The notes below the pieces were generated by a model, which was given only the letters and a program-made list of their open reading frames with translations, was not told where the DNA came from and searched no databases. From Sphingomonadales bacterium UBA2369 (GTDB lineage: Bacteria; Pseudomonadota; Alphaproteobacteria; Sphingomonadales; Sphingomonadaceae), in NCBI GenBank assembly GCA_002344055.1, contig DDTH01000019.1, positions 1 through 64,000 of the forward strand: DNA of 64,000 nt, written 5' to 3'. The position numbers were made by a program, and so were the translations under genes. Within the stretch, counting starts at the first letter, position 1, and each line of letters begins with the position of its first letter. This document shows, one piece after another, positions 6,281 through 15,309 of this stretch.

Positions 6281-9211
6281 TTAGAAGCGGAGCTGAACCG
6301 ACGCGAAGAAGTCGCGGCCCAGCACGTCGAACACGCCCGGATAGGTGTTCGCCTGCTCCTGGTTCGAACCGATGATCGGCGGCTGGGTGTCGAACAGGTT
6401 GTTCACACCGATGCTCAGAGTCAGGTTGTCGCTGACATTGAACGCCACCGCGAGGTCGATCAGGTCGTAGGCTTCGATCCGCTCGACGACGAAGTCCGTC
6501 GCATCGTCATCGTCGCGGGTCCCGCCGACATGCCGCCAGCGCAGGCTGGTGGTGACCGGACCATCGATCCACGACAGGCGGCTCGACCACTTCCATTCCG
6601 GCGTCGGATTGCCGCAGTTCAGACCGAACCGGCCCGCGCATTCAATCACCGTCGGAACGCCGACCGTCGGGGTGAAGTTATTCTCATCCGACCAGTTCAG
6701 CAGGAAGAAGAAGTTCAGGCGCGAGTCGCCATTGCCCGCCAGGCTGAAGTTGAGCGGAACACTGTAGTCGACCTGGACGTCGATGCCGCTCGTCGCCAGC
6801 GAGGCGAGGTTCGCGTTACCGGCGCTGACCACGAACGGCGGGCCCGAAATGATGCCCTGCGTATCGCGCGCGATCAGTTGGCAGATCGGGCTCGCGGCGT
6901 TCTGAATGACGTTATAGCACAGGTTCAGAATGCCGTTGACGCCACCACCGGCCGTCGCGATCGCGCTTTCGATCTCGATGTCGTAATAGTCGACCGTGAT
7001 GTTGAGCCGCGGGATGAAGCTCGGACGGATCACCGCACCGTAGGTGATCGTATCGGCAACTTCTTCCTGCAGGTTCGGATTGCCGCCGAACGCGCCCTGA
7101 ATCTGGGCGTTCGGCTGCAGGAAGGCCTGACCGACGCTGGCGCTCGGGACGCCAGTGGCGATGCAGACCGCGCGGATCGTCGCGTTCGTCGCCGCAGTGG
7201 GCAGCGCGCACGGATCGGTCGCGGGCGGGAAGCCGACCGACTGACCGCCGAACAATTCGCCGACGTTCGGAGCACGAACCGCGCGCTGATACTGAGCGCG
7301 GAATTCGATGTCGCGAACCGGAGCGAAGCGGATGCCGGCCGCATAGGTTTCGACGCCGCCGACATTGCCGAGCGAGTAATCGGAGTAACGGCCCGCCGCG
7401 TTCAGTTCGAGGCGGTGAATGAAATTCTCCTCCACGATCGGCACGCGGATTTCGCCGAACACTTCCTTGACGTGGTAATTGCCCTCGGTCGACTGGCCGG
7501 CGTTGAAGCCGACGACGTCGCCCGACTGCAGCGCCGTGTCAGGAATGAACTGGCCTTCCATCTCGCGCCATTCGACACCGGCCGCGAAGGCGACCGGCTC
7601 GTTCGCGGAGCCGAAGGTGAACAGCGGACCGTTGATGGAGGCCTGGGCGACCTGCAGCGTGGAGATGTCCGTATTCTGGGCCAGGATGGACACGCCGGTG
7701 ATGCACGCCGCGCTATACTGGTTCAGGCCGAACGGGTTGCAGGTGCCGTTGCCGGCGAGGCGCGTGAAGGCGCTGCGCGAGACGTTGCCTTCCTGGATCG
7801 ACGCGTTCCGGGTGCGCGAATACATGTAATATGCTTCGTACCCGATATCGCCGGTGATATTGCCCTTGACGCCGGCCATCACGCGGAACGCGTTGCGATC
7901 GTCCGACACATTGCGGTTGGCGATCTGCACGAAGCGCGAATTGACCTGGAGACGCACGAAGCCCGGCGCGAGCGCACCGAACTGCCCGGACCCGGCGGTG
8001 AAGGCCGGGAACGCGCTGTTGCCGCCCGGGCTGGCCGCCTGCGCAGCCTGCTGACGCTGGGAGATCAGAGTGACCTGGGCGCAATCCGCCGGCGACAGCG
8101 TGCCGGCGCAGAGCTGAGCGACGTTGAAGTCGACATTCTGCGTCAGCGGAGTCGCCGCCAGTTCGTTCTCGACCCGGTTGTTGATGAACGTGACTTCGGC
8201 AAAGGCGGTGATGCCTTCCGAAAGCTCATATTCACCGTAACCGCCGAGCGTCCAGCGCTCCTGCGGCACCATCAGGAAGTTGGCGGGGGCGTAATTGTAC
8301 GAGTCGGTCGCGCCATTATAGGCCGTGCTGAGACCCGGCGAGCCGAAAAAGGCGCCGCCACCGACATAATTGGTGCCGGCCCCGATCGTGGCTGCAGGAG
8401 CCGCGGCGCTGCCGACCGCAACAATACGGCCCTGCGGAACGCCGGCCGAACCCAGCGGAGTTACGGCCGTCGCACCGTCGCCCAGCGCGTTGCGCGAGAA
8501 GTCGCGCGAACCCTGGCTGATCGAGCCGCGGTTCGAATATTCGGCATAGAGCGCGATGTTGCCGCGATTGTCGGCAAACTCGGTGCCCATCGCGACGTAA
8601 GCGCTGTAGCGGCGGCCGTCGCCTTCACCGGTGATGCTGTACTGAGCACCGGCGATGATGCCGTCGAGATCGGTGCGCAGGTTGAAGTTGATGACGCCCG
8701 CGAGCGCGTCCGAGCCGTAAACGGCCGAGGCGCCGCCGGTGACGATGTCCACGCTGCCGACCAGGAAGGACGGGATCGTGTTCAGATCGACGACCTGGCC
8801 GGTATCGAAGAAGATGTAGCGGCGGCCGTTGACCAGCACGAGGTTACGCTGCGAGCCGAGGCCGCGCAGGTTCAGGGTGGCGACGCCGCCGCCCGGGTTG
8901 TTCGAGAAGCTCGTGGCGCCCGGAACGACTTGCGGCAGGGTGTTGATCACCTGCTCGACGTTGGTCGCGCCGGAAAGGGTGAATTCCTCCTGGGCCACGA
9001 CGGTGACCGGGCTGGTCGAGGTCAGGTCGCGACGTTGAATGCGCGAACCGGTGACGGTCATCACCTCGCCCTCATTCCCCTGGTCCGTCTGGGCGGTGGT
9101 GACGCTGGGGTCGTCGTTCGCGCCATCTTGCGCGAAGGCCGGAGACGCAAAACCGGCAGTGCCGATCACCAGCGTCGAAGTCAGCAGGCGCCGACGGAAA
9201 GTGGAAGCCAT
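6281..9211 (-). CDS. TonB-dependent receptor (outer membrane)
   Basis: A 976-aa outer-membrane transporter. The start at MASTFRRRLL is preferred over an in-frame ATG seven codons upstream, because it gives a compact signal peptide ending AFA|QD. A TonB-box-like segment (EVMTVTGSRI, about residues 45-54) precedes the plug domain (SGATNVEQVINTLPQ; NLRGLGSQRNLVLVNGRR). The long barrel ends in the phenylalanine-terminated FFASVQLRF needed for BAM insertion. It belongs to the large sphingomonad/Caulobacter receptor type with the GSRIQRRD signature, often tied to peptide, carbohydrate or plant-compound uptake rather than siderophores. It faces the oxygenase/TPR/methyltransferase operon tail to tail. 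Its ligand cannot be predicted. Confidence 0.92.
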   Translation of the reverse strand: MASTFRRRLLTSTLVIGTAGFASPAFAQDGANDDPSVTTAQTDQGNEGEVMTVTGSRIQRRDLTSTSPVTVVAQEEFTLSGATNVEQVINTLPQVVPGATSFSNNPGGGVATLNLRGLGSQRNLVLVNGRRYIFFDTGQVVDLNTIPSFLVGSVDIVTGGASAVYGSDALAGVINFNLRTDLDGIIAGAQYSITGEGDGRRYSAYVAMGTEFADNRGNIALYAEYSNRGSISQGSRDFSRNALGDGATAVTPLGSAGVPQGRIVAVGSAAAPAATIGAGTNYVGGGAFFGSPGLSTAYNGATDSYNYAPANFLMVPQERWTLGGYGEYELSEGITAFAEVTFINNRVENELAATPLTQNVDFNVAQLCAGTLSPADCAQVTLISQRQQAAQAASPGGNSAFPAFTAGSGQFGALAPGFVRLQVNSRFVQIANRNVSDDRNAFRVMAGVKGNITGDIGYEAYYMYSRTRNASIQEGNVSRSAFTRLAGNGTCNPFGLNQYSAACITGVSILAQNTDISTLQVAQASINGPLFTFGSANEPVAFAAGVEWREMEGQFIPDTALQSGDVVGFNAGQSTEGNYHVKEVFGEIRVPIVEENFIHRLELNAAGRYSDYSLGNVGGVETYAAGIRFAPVRDIEFRAQYQRAVRAPNVGELFGGQSVGFPPATDPCALPTAATNATIRAVCIATGVPSASVGQAFLQPNAQIQGAFGGNPNLQEEVADTITYGAVIRPSFIPRLNITVDYYDIEIESAIATAGGGVNGILNLCYNVIQNAASPICQLIARDTQGIISGPPFVVSAGNANLASLATSGIDVQVDYSVPLNFSLAGNGDSRLNFFFLLNWSDENNFTPTVGVPTVIECAGRFGLNCGNPTPEWKWSSRLSWIDGPVTTSLRWRHVGGTRDDDDATDFVVERIEAYDLIDLAVAFNVSDNLTLSIGVNNLFDTQPPIIGSNQEQANTYPGVFDVLGRDFFASVQLRF

Positions 9212-9453
9212 AAAAGTAGTCCCCTTCTGCATTTAGCGGCCGTCCCGCGACGGTCGCATCCTTACCCGCAGGCCCAAACAGGGCTGCGTCCACCTTCCCC
9301 TATGCGAGCGCCGGGGAATCCGCGCAACGCACAGCAGCATGGGGCCGCCATCTTTATCGGCCGTTGTAGCAAAAAGGCCACATTGCTCCGGAGCTTGTGT
9401 ACGGTGCGGGCAGGCGGCTAAGCTGCCGCCACCATGGCCTGGGGGATGGATTG

Positions 9454-9993
9454 ATGAAGCGGTTGGCGGCTGTCGCAATTCTTATCGCGGCTCTTCTCCC
9501 GGTAGGTCCGGCATTCGCTCAGGGGGCGCAGCCGGCGCAACAGCGGCCGGCGACCCCGGAGGCGTTCAACCGCGCCGTGCAATGCCGCACCGTCGTCAAT
9601 CCGCAAGAACGGCTCGCCTGCTACGATCGTGAAGTCGCGGCGATGGCGGCGGCCGAGGCATCGAACGAAATCCGCGTCGTCGATCGCGAGCAGGTCCGCA
9701 ACACCCGCAGAACCCTGTTCGGCCTGACCCTGCCCGATCTGAACGTCTTCGGGAGCGGCGAAGACGATCCGATGAACGAGGTGAACGGCACGATCCGCAG
9801 CGTCACGGAACTCGCGGACGGCAAATGGGCCTTCACGCTGGAGGATGGCGCCCGCTGGGTGCAGATCGACAATCGCCAGCTCAGCTCGTTCCCGCGCCCC
9901 GGCCACACCGTCCGCATTCGGCGGGCGGCGATGGGTTCTTTCCTGGCGAACATCCAGCGCAACACCGCGATCCGGGTCCGCCGCAGCAACTGA
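9454..9993 (+). CDS. Exported protein of unknown function
   Basis: A 179-aa protein with a clear signal peptide (MKRLAAVAILIAALLPVGPAFA|Q), so probably periplasmic. The start is fixed by GGGGGATGG 5-13 bp upstream; longer readings put the signal peptide inside the chain. After a Gln/Pro/Ala linker, residues about 40-60 carry CRTVVNPQERLACYD, in which two cysteines may form a disulfide, and the C-terminal 60 residues look all-beta (GKWAFTLEDGARWVQIDN, HTVRIRRAAMGSFLAN). I recognise no named domain; similar short proteins are common hypothetical proteins in sphingomonads. The gene converges on the TPR-hydroxylase gene with one base between stops. Confidence 0.72.
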   Translation: MKRLAAVAILIAALLPVGPAFAQGAQPAQQRPATPEAFNRAVQCRTVVNPQERLACYDREVAAMAAAEASNEIRVVDREQVRNTRRTLFGLTLPDLNVFGSGEDDPMNEVNGTIRSVTELADGKWAFTLEDGARWVQIDNRQLSSFPRPGHTVRIRRAAMGSFLANIQRNTAIRVRRSN

Positions 9994-9994
9994 G

Positions 9995-11212
9995 TCAGCC
10001 GATCGCTCTCGCGACTGCTTTCTCCGCCTCGGTCAGGAGCGGGTTCCAGGCGTCGAGGATCAGGATCACGCGCGGCTCTTCGCTGTCGTTCCAGGCCTCG
10101 TGCTCGATCGTGTCGTCGAATGCCCAGGCTTCGCCGACCTGCCATTCCCGCGTTTCCGAGCCGACCCGGAAGCCGCAGCCCGGTGGCACGACCAGGGGCA
10201 GATGCACCGTCGTACGCACGTTGGAACTGCCGGTATGCGGCGGGATGCGCGTCTTCGGCGCCAGCACCGAGAACATCACCGTCGGCCCCTTGCCCGGATG
10301 ATCGAGCATCGGCAGCCGCTCCAGCAAGGCTGCGGTGCCGGGGCAACGCGCGCAATGGTCCGCATTGCGCACGCCATTCTCCCACAGGAACCAGGCGCCC
10401 CAGCGCGGGCTGTGATTGAGTTCGCCCCATTGATTGGCCGGCTGGGTCGCGTCGAATGCGACATAGGGCCGGAAGCCCTCCACATCGTCCGACCAGATCG
10501 CCAATAATTCATCGCGGATCTTCTCCGTCCCGGCCTCCAGCTCCGCGAACCAGGGGAAGAGCGCCCGGTCGAAATATTCGAAAGCCGGAAGGTAAGGGAA
10601 ATGCCCGGCCGTCGGCTCCTGCACATAGACCTTGCGCCGGCCGGCGAGATGATCGGCATAGCCCCGCGCCCGCACCAGCTCTTCCGGAGGATAAGCGGCG
10701 AGCACATCCGCCAGCTTCGCGTCGATCGCCGCGCCTTGCGAGGCATCCGCCGCCGCGACCAGAGCGCGGCCATGCTCGAGCGCCGTCCGGATCGGTTCGG
10801 GCAGGCCTTCGCTCGCCGGCGAAGCGGCGAGCAGATTGCGCCAGGTCGCGACCGCGCCCGGATCGCCCAGCCGCTCCTGCGCCTGCGCCTTCTTGAGCAT
10901 TGCCGGCAGCAGATAGGGATCGAGCGCCAGCGCGCCGTCGAGCGCAGCGATCTCCGCCGCGCTCTGTCCCGCCCGTCGCCGCGCTTCCGCGAGATTCAGC
11001 CAGAGCGGCGGCGCCTTCGGATCGGCCGCCACCGCCTGTTCCAGCGTCGCGGCCGCTGCCGCCGCGTCACCCGCATCCAGCAGGGTCAGGCCAAGGGCGT
11101 TCAGGGTCGGGCCGTGGGCGGGCCGTTCGGCAAGCGCGGCCTTCAGCAACGCCACCGCGTCGTCGAACCGCCCCTCCCGCCGTGCCTGTGTCGCCGCCCC
11201 CAGCCGATCCAT
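9995..11212 (-). CDS. TPR-repeat protein with aspartyl/asparaginyl beta-hydroxylase domain
   Basis: A 405-aa fusion. Residues 1-130 hold three TPR-like helical pairs (for example LNALGLTLLDAGDAAAAAAT). Residues about 205-395 form an Asp/Asn beta-hydroxylase (PF05118, LpxO-like) domain with H326 (PPHTGSSN) and H371 (IEHEAWN) as the two-histidine iron site and R381 as the 2-oxoglutarate ligand; this family lacks the carboxylate ligand. No membrane segment, so unlike LpxO it is soluble. The TPR part suggests a protein substrate. It is the last gene of the xseA-DUF2093-M23 peptidase run, 3 bp after the peptidase stop. It is the fourth 2OG-type oxygenase within 11 kb and has the same TPR fusion logic as the 3381-5117 gene. 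Confidence 0.87.
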   Translation of the reverse strand: MDRLGAATQARREGRFDDAVALLKAALAERPAHGPTLNALGLTLLDAGDAAAAAATLEQAVAADPKAPPLWLNLAEARRRAGQSAAEIAALDGALALDPYLLPAMLKKAQAQERLGDPGAVATWRNLLAASPASEGLPEPIRTALEHGRALVAAADASQGAAIDAKLADVLAAYPPEELVRARGYADHLAGRRKVYVQEPTAGHFPYLPAFEYFDRALFPWFAELEAGTEKIRDELLAIWSDDVEGFRPYVAFDATQPANQWGELNHSPRWGAWFLWENGVRNADHCARCPGTAALLERLPMLDHPGKGPTVMFSVLAPKTRIPPHTGSSNVRTTVHLPLVVPPGCGFRVGSETREWQVGEAWAFDDTIEHEAWNDSEEPRVILILDAWNPLLTEAEKAVARAIG

Positions 11213-11215
11213 CGT

Positions 11216-12079
11216 CTATTCCATTGCCGGAACGACCCGTTCGGGGTCGAGCTTGGCGCCATTCCAGGTGAGCGCCCAATGCAGATGCGGCCCGGTCGCG
11301 CGGCCCGTGGCGCCGACCGCGCCGATCCGCTCGCCCTGCCGGATCGTCTGACCCTCACTGACGTCGATCCGCGACAGATGCAGGAAGGAACTGCTCAGCC
11401 CGAACCCATGATCGACGATCACCAGATTGCCTTCCAGGCTGAAGCCGGGCGCGGCCAGCACCACCACACCGTCGGCGGGCGCGACCACCGGCGATCCGGT
11501 CGGCGCCGCGACATCGACGCCGCCATGATAGCTGCCCGGCTCACCGCGATAGATGCGCTGCGACCCGAACCGCCCGCTGATCCGGCCGCGCGCGGGCCAG
11601 ATGAATTCATTGCGCCAACCTGCAGTCTGGCTGCATCGGGCGCGCGCGGCTTGAGCGCGGAGCACCTCCGCCTCCCGCCGCGTCCAAGATTCATCTCCTT
11701 CGCGTGGCAGGCCTCGCGCGACATTCACCCGCTGCGTCCGCCACGCACGAGGCTGAACGGCTATAGCGCGCTCATGCGATCGGCCGTCGGCGTCGATGAT
11801 CGTGAGGCGAGCTGTCGAAGACTGGTCCCGGTCGAACCCGAGAACGAAATGGCCATCCGTTGCGACGGCGACAGGCGCATCGTTCAATGCGATCCGGGCA
11901 CCTCGACGGACTTGGCCTCGCCACAAACCGCCTTGCTCCGCGCGGGCCGGAAGCATCGGCAGCAGTCCATCCGAAGCGTTGACGATCCACGTTGATGTAG
12001 CCGGCAACGCGGCCCCGGCCTCCGCTTCGCAAAGAGGCACCTGTGTCGCAAGGAAGACCGAAAGAATGCCGAAAATCAC
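11216..12079 (-). CDS. M23 family (LytM-type) metallopeptidase
   Basis: A 287-aa exported peptidoglycan peptidase. The GTG at 12079 is chosen because it overlaps the upstream DUF2093 stop (GTGA) and starts directly with a hydrophobic signal sequence (IFGILSVFLATQVPLCEA). The C-terminal domain has the zinc motifs H-G-G-V-D (SYHGGVDVAAPTG) and HLHW (GPHLHWALTW), with VDHGFGLSSSFLHLSRI between, so it should be an active gly-gly-type endopeptidase. An IgG-like N-terminal portion precedes it. It sits in an operon behind xseA and DUF2093; such peptidases act in cell-wall turnover or daughter-cell separation. Confidence 0.9.
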   Translation of the reverse strand: MIFGILSVFLATQVPLCEAEAGAALPATSTWIVNASDGLLPMLPARAEQGGLWRGQVRRGARIALNDAPVAVATDGHFVLGFDRDQSSTARLTIIDADGRSHERAIAVQPRAWRTQRVNVARGLPREGDESWTRREAEVLRAQAARARCSQTAGWRNEFIWPARGRISGRFGSQRIYRGEPGSYHGGVDVAAPTGSPVVAPADGVVVLAAPGFSLEGNLVIVDHGFGLSSSFLHLSRIDVSEGQTIRQGERIGAVGATGRATGPHLHWALTWNGAKLDPERVVPAME

Positions 12080-12276
12080 TCCAGCCCTTCCGCCTTCATC
12101 ACCGCTTCGGCATCGGCATAGGCTTCCTGCCGCTCGGCGCTCCAATATTTGAGTTCGCCCAGCGGGATCGCCGCCTTCGTCACCGCGCAGACGACATGAT
12201 CGCCGGAGGACAGGATGCGGTACGTGCCCGGCATGTAGAATAATTTGGCCGGGCGGCCGCTGGCGGACATCAACAT
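12076..12276 (-). CDS. DUF2093 domain protein
   Basis: A 66-aa protein; the start MLMSASGRPAKLFYMPG is fixed by GAGGAGTG 4-11 bp upstream. It matches DUF2093 in length and in the motif FYMPGTYRILSSGDHVVCAVT followed by IPLGELKYWSAERQEAY. The family is confined largely to alphaproteobacteria and has no assigned function; the compact beta core with a single conserved Cys hints at a small nucleic-acid- or metal-binding fold, but that is speculation. It begins 10 bp after the xseA stop and its own stop overlaps the M23 peptidase start, so it is translated within that operon. Confidence 0.85.
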   Translation of the reverse strand: MLMSASGRPAKLFYMPGTYRILSSGDHVVCAVTKAAIPLGELKYWSAERQEAYADAEAVMKAEGLE

Positions 12277-12286
12277 TTCACACTCC

Positions 12287-13669
12287 TCAGAGCAGGCTCC
12301 CCTGCTCGCCTCGCTCCGGTTTATGACGCTTCGGCGTCGGCCGCTCAAGCGCCCCGTCCACGCTGGCGGGTAGCGGGCCATCTGCGAAGACCAGCTTCAG
12401 TCTGCCCGCCGCCCGCGCCGCCGCCGCCGAGGTGAGGGTCTGGCCATCCCGATCCTCCACCCGCGCGAAGCCCAAAGTCAGCGGACGGCTGGGGTCGACC
12501 AGTTCCCGCATCCGCGCCAGACTCGCCAGCCGCTCGCTGGCGCGTTCCAGCCTTTGTGTCAGCAGGCCCGGGCGCAACGCCCCGCCCGCCCGGCCGAGAT
12601 CGGCCCGCGCCCGATCGAGCCGCCCGCGCAAGCCGCGCGGCAGCCGCTCGGCCAGATCGTCCAGCCTTTGCTGCTGCGGCGCCAGCAATTCCTCCCGCGC
12701 CGGCCAGTGGCGCAGCAACGCCTCCAGCCTTTCGCCCGCCCGATCCGCCGTGCGCGAAGCGGAGCGTTCGGCGCGCAGCCCCATCTGCCGGATCTGCGCC
12801 AGCAAGTCGGCGCGCACCGGCACCGCCAGTTCCGCCGCCGCGGTCGGCGTCGGCGCGCGCATGTCGGCGGCGAAATCGCACAAAGTCGTGTCGGTCTCGT
12901 GCCCCACGGCGGAAATGGTCGGGATCGGCGACTCCGCCACCGCGCGCACCACCACTTCCTCGTTGAACGCCCACAGATCCTCGATCGAACCGCCGCCCCG
13001 CGCGACGATGATCAGGTCCGGCCGCGCCACCGGCCCGCCCGGCTCGATCGCGCCAAAGCCACGAACGGCTGCGGCAACCTGCTCGGCGGCCCCTTCGCCC
13101 TGCACGGCTACGGGCCACACAACGACATGGGTCGGAAAGCGGTCGCCAAGCCGGTGCAGGATGTCGCGGATCACCGCCCCGGTCGGCGAGGTGACCACCC
13201 CGATCACCTTCGGCGCGAACGGCAAGGCCCGCTTGCGCTCCTGATCGAACAGGCCCTCGGCCGCCAGCGCCCGCCGCCGCTGGTCGAGCAATTGCATCAA
13301 GGCGCCCTGCCCGGCCAGCTCCAGCCGCTCGACCACGATCTGATATTTGGAACGGCCCGGATAAGTGGTCAGCTTGCCGAGCGCGATCACCTCGATCCCG
13401 TCCTCGGGCCGGAATTGCAGATTGGCCGCGCTGCCTCGCCAGATCACCGCGTCGATGTTCGCAGCCTCGTCCTTCAGCGTGAAATAGCAATGGCCCGATG
13501 CGTGCCGCTTGAAGCCCGAAATCTCGCCGCGCACGCGGACGTTGCCGAACGCATCCTCGACGGTGCGCTTCAGCCGCGACGACAGTTCCGAAACCGACAT
13601 GGCCTGCGCGTTGTCGCCGGGAGAAACATTGGACAGGAGACCCGGCGCGGGGGCAGAGGGTTCGGTCAT
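12287..13669 (-). CDS. xseA: Exodeoxyribonuclease VII large subunit
   Basis: A 460-aa protein. The N-terminal OB domain (SVSELSSRLKRTVEDAFGNVRVRGEISGFKRHASGHCYFTLKD, split here for description) is followed by the catalytic domain with VGVVTSPTGAVIRDI, VARGGGSIEDLWAFNEE and SAVGHETDTTLCDFAADMRAPTPTAAAE, then a coiled-coil region (about 290-400) and the C-terminal segment LTLGFARVEDRDG. It degrades single-stranded DNA together with XseB, which is not in this window. The start MTEPSAPAPGLL places its ATG so that it overlaps the divergent purD ATG (shared CATG at 13667-13670). The promoter must therefore lie inside purD. DUF2093, an M23 peptidase and a TPR-hydroxylase follow as an operon. Confidence 0.95.
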   Translation of the reverse strand: MTEPSAPAPGLLSNVSPGDNAQAMSVSELSSRLKRTVEDAFGNVRVRGEISGFKRHASGHCYFTLKDEAANIDAVIWRGSAANLQFRPEDGIEVIALGKLTTYPGRSKYQIVVERLELAGQGALMQLLDQRRRALAAEGLFDQERKRALPFAPKVIGVVTSPTGAVIRDILHRLGDRFPTHVVVWPVAVQGEGAAEQVAAAVRGFGAIEPGGPVARPDLIIVARGGGSIEDLWAFNEEVVVRAVAESPIPTISAVGHETDTTLCDFAADMRAPTPTAAAELAVPVRADLLAQIRQMGLRAERSASRTADRAGERLEALLRHWPAREELLAPQQQRLDDLAERLPRGLRGRLDRARADLGRAGGALRPGLLTQRLERASERLASLARMRELVDPSRPLTLGFARVEDRDGQTLTSAAAARAAGRLKLVFADGPLPASVDGALERPTPKRHKPERGEQGSLL

Positions 13670-14936
13670 GAAACTGCTTCTGTTGGGATCGGGCGGGCGC
13701 GAACATGCGCTGGCGTGGAAGCTGGCGCAATCGCCCAGCGTCACGAAACTCTATGCGGCGCCGGGCAATCCCGGCATCGCCACCGAAGCGGAGCTGATCG
13801 CGCTGAATCCTTCCGACAAGGATGCGGTCGCCGCTTTCTGTCGCGATCAGGCGATCGATCTGGTCGTGGTCGGCCCAGAACAGCCTTTGGTCGATGGCAT
13901 TGCGGACAATCTGCGCGCCCAGGGCATTCCGGTCTTCGGCCCCAGCGCCGCCGCCGCGCAGCTCGAAGGGTCGAAGAGCTTCACCAAATTGCTCTGCGCC
14001 CGCCACAACATCCCCACCGCCCGCTTCCGCCGCGCCTCCAACGCCGCCGAGGCGGAGGCGGAACTCGACCTGTTCGACCTGCCCGTGGTCATCAAGGCGG
14101 ACGGGCTCGCGGCGGGCAAAGGTGTGATCATCGCCGAAACCGCGACCGACGCCGAGGAAGCGGTCGCCCATATTTTCGGCGGCGGCTTCGGCGCGGCCGG
14201 GGCCAGCGCGGTGATCGAGGAATTCATGCAGGGCGAGGAGGTCAGCTTCTTCGCGCTCACCGACGGCAAGACTGTCGTCCCGTTCGGTTCCGCCCAGGAT
14301 CACAAGCGCGTCGGCGACGGCGATGTCGGCCCGAACACCGGCGGCATGGGCGCCTACAGCCCGGCCAGCATCTTCACGCCCGAACTCGAAGCCCGCGTGA
14401 TGGGCGAGATCGTCGGCCCGACCGTGGCGGCGATGGCAAATGAAGGCACGCCGTTCAGCGGCATCCTCTATGCCGGGCTGATGCTCACGGACGAAGGCCC
14501 GAAGCTGGTCGAGTATAATGTCCGCTTCGGCGACCCCGAATGCCAGGTGCTGATGGCCCGGCTGGAGAGCGATCTGGCCGAATTGATGCTCGCCTGCGCC
14601 ACCGGCCGCCTCGCCGAAGCGCAGCCCCCGCGCTTCAGCGACAAAGCGGCGCTCACCGTGGTGATGGCGGCGGAGGGCTATCCCGGCACGCCTGCCAGGG
14701 GCGGCGCGATCGAGATCCCGCCAACGGATGAAGCTCTGGTCTTCCACGCCGGCACCGCCCTCGTGGAAGGCGCGCTCGTCGCCAGTGGCGGCCGCGTCCT
14801 CGCCGTCACCGCGACCGGGGCGGATGTCGCCGAAGCGCAGGCCCGCGCTTATGCCGCCGTCGATGCCATCCATTTCCCCAGCGGCTTCTACCGCCGCGAT
14901 ATCGGCTGGCGGGAGATTGCGCGCGGGCGCGGCTAG
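13668..14936 (+). CDS. purD: Phosphoribosylamine-glycine ligase (GAR synthetase)
   Basis: A 422-aa enzyme of de novo purine synthesis joining phosphoribosylamine and glycine with ATP. The N-terminal LLLGSGGREHALAWKLA, ATP-grasp elements VIKADGLAAGKGV and DHKRVGDGDVGPNTGGMGAYSP, and the C-terminal FGDPECQVLMARL are all present at normal length. The start codon overlaps the divergent xseA start by two bases, so its promoter and ribosome-binding site lie in the xseA coding sequence. Four small genes follow closely on the same strand. Confidence 0.96.
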   Translation: MKLLLLGSGGREHALAWKLAQSPSVTKLYAAPGNPGIATEAELIALNPSDKDAVAAFCRDQAIDLVVVGPEQPLVDGIADNLRAQGIPVFGPSAAAAQLEGSKSFTKLLCARHNIPTARFRRASNAAEAEAELDLFDLPVVIKADGLAAGKGVIIAETATDAEEAVAHIFGGGFGAAGASAVIEEFMQGEEVSFFALTDGKTVVPFGSAQDHKRVGDGDVGPNTGGMGAYSPASIFTPELEARVMGEIVGPTVAAMANEGTPFSGILYAGLMLTDEGPKLVEYNVRFGDPECQVLMARLESDLAELMLACATGRLAEAQPPRFSDKAALTVVMAAEGYPGTPARGGAIEIPPTDEALVFHAGTALVEGALVASGGRVLAVTATGADVAEAQARAYAAVDAIHFPSGFYRRDIGWREIARGRG

Positions 14937-14952
14937 TGCATAAGCTGTTCCC

Positions 14953-15309
14953 GTGCCCAAATATGCCAAATTCCTGATCGGTCTCGCCCTCGCCCTCGTC
15001 GTGGGCTGGCTCGCGCACGGCCCGCTCGGCCGGGGCGAGGCGTTCGTCGACCGGCTCGACAGCGACCTCCAGCTGGTCATCAACAATGTCGAGGTGCCGG
15101 GCGTCACCGGCACCGTCCAGCGCGAGCCGCTCGCCCGCACCGCCATCTTTTCCGGCCCGGCCAATTGCTTCCAGCGCGGCGGCGATCTGAGCCTGGGCGG
15201 GCGCAATGGCGGCACCCTGCCCGGTCTCGACCAGCGGGCGCTGACCGTGCCGGGCATGGCGCGGGTGACATGGACGAACCCGCCGCCGGGAGGCGAAATA
15301 TGCCGCTGA
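14953..15309 (+). CDS. Small membrane-anchored protein of unknown function
   Basis: A 118-aa protein starting at GTG, 16 bp after purD. Residues 4-24 form a single hydrophobic segment (KFLIGLALALVVGWLAHGPL), after which the chain is soluble and probably periplasmic, with DLQLVINNVEVPGVTGTVQREPLARTA resembling the small alpha/beta repeats of BON-like domains. Two cysteines (SGPANCFQR and the C-terminal EICR) could pair. It overlaps the next microprotein gene by 10 bp. Function unknown; position suggests a role linked to the envelope microproteins that follow. Confidence 0.68.
   Translation: MPKYAKFLIGLALALVVGWLAHGPLGRGEAFVDRLDSDLQLVINNVEVPGVTGTVQREPLARTAIFSGPANCFQRGGDLSLGGRNGGTLPGLDQRALTVPGMARVTWTNPPPGGEICR

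Noticed and set aside
6263..9421. Very long open frame on the plus strand across the TonB-dependent receptor
   Set aside because: It is antisense to a receptor with signal peptide, plug, barrel and terminal Phe. Its product is Arg/Asp/Ala-rich with no domain, as expected of antisense frames in GC-rich coding DNA.
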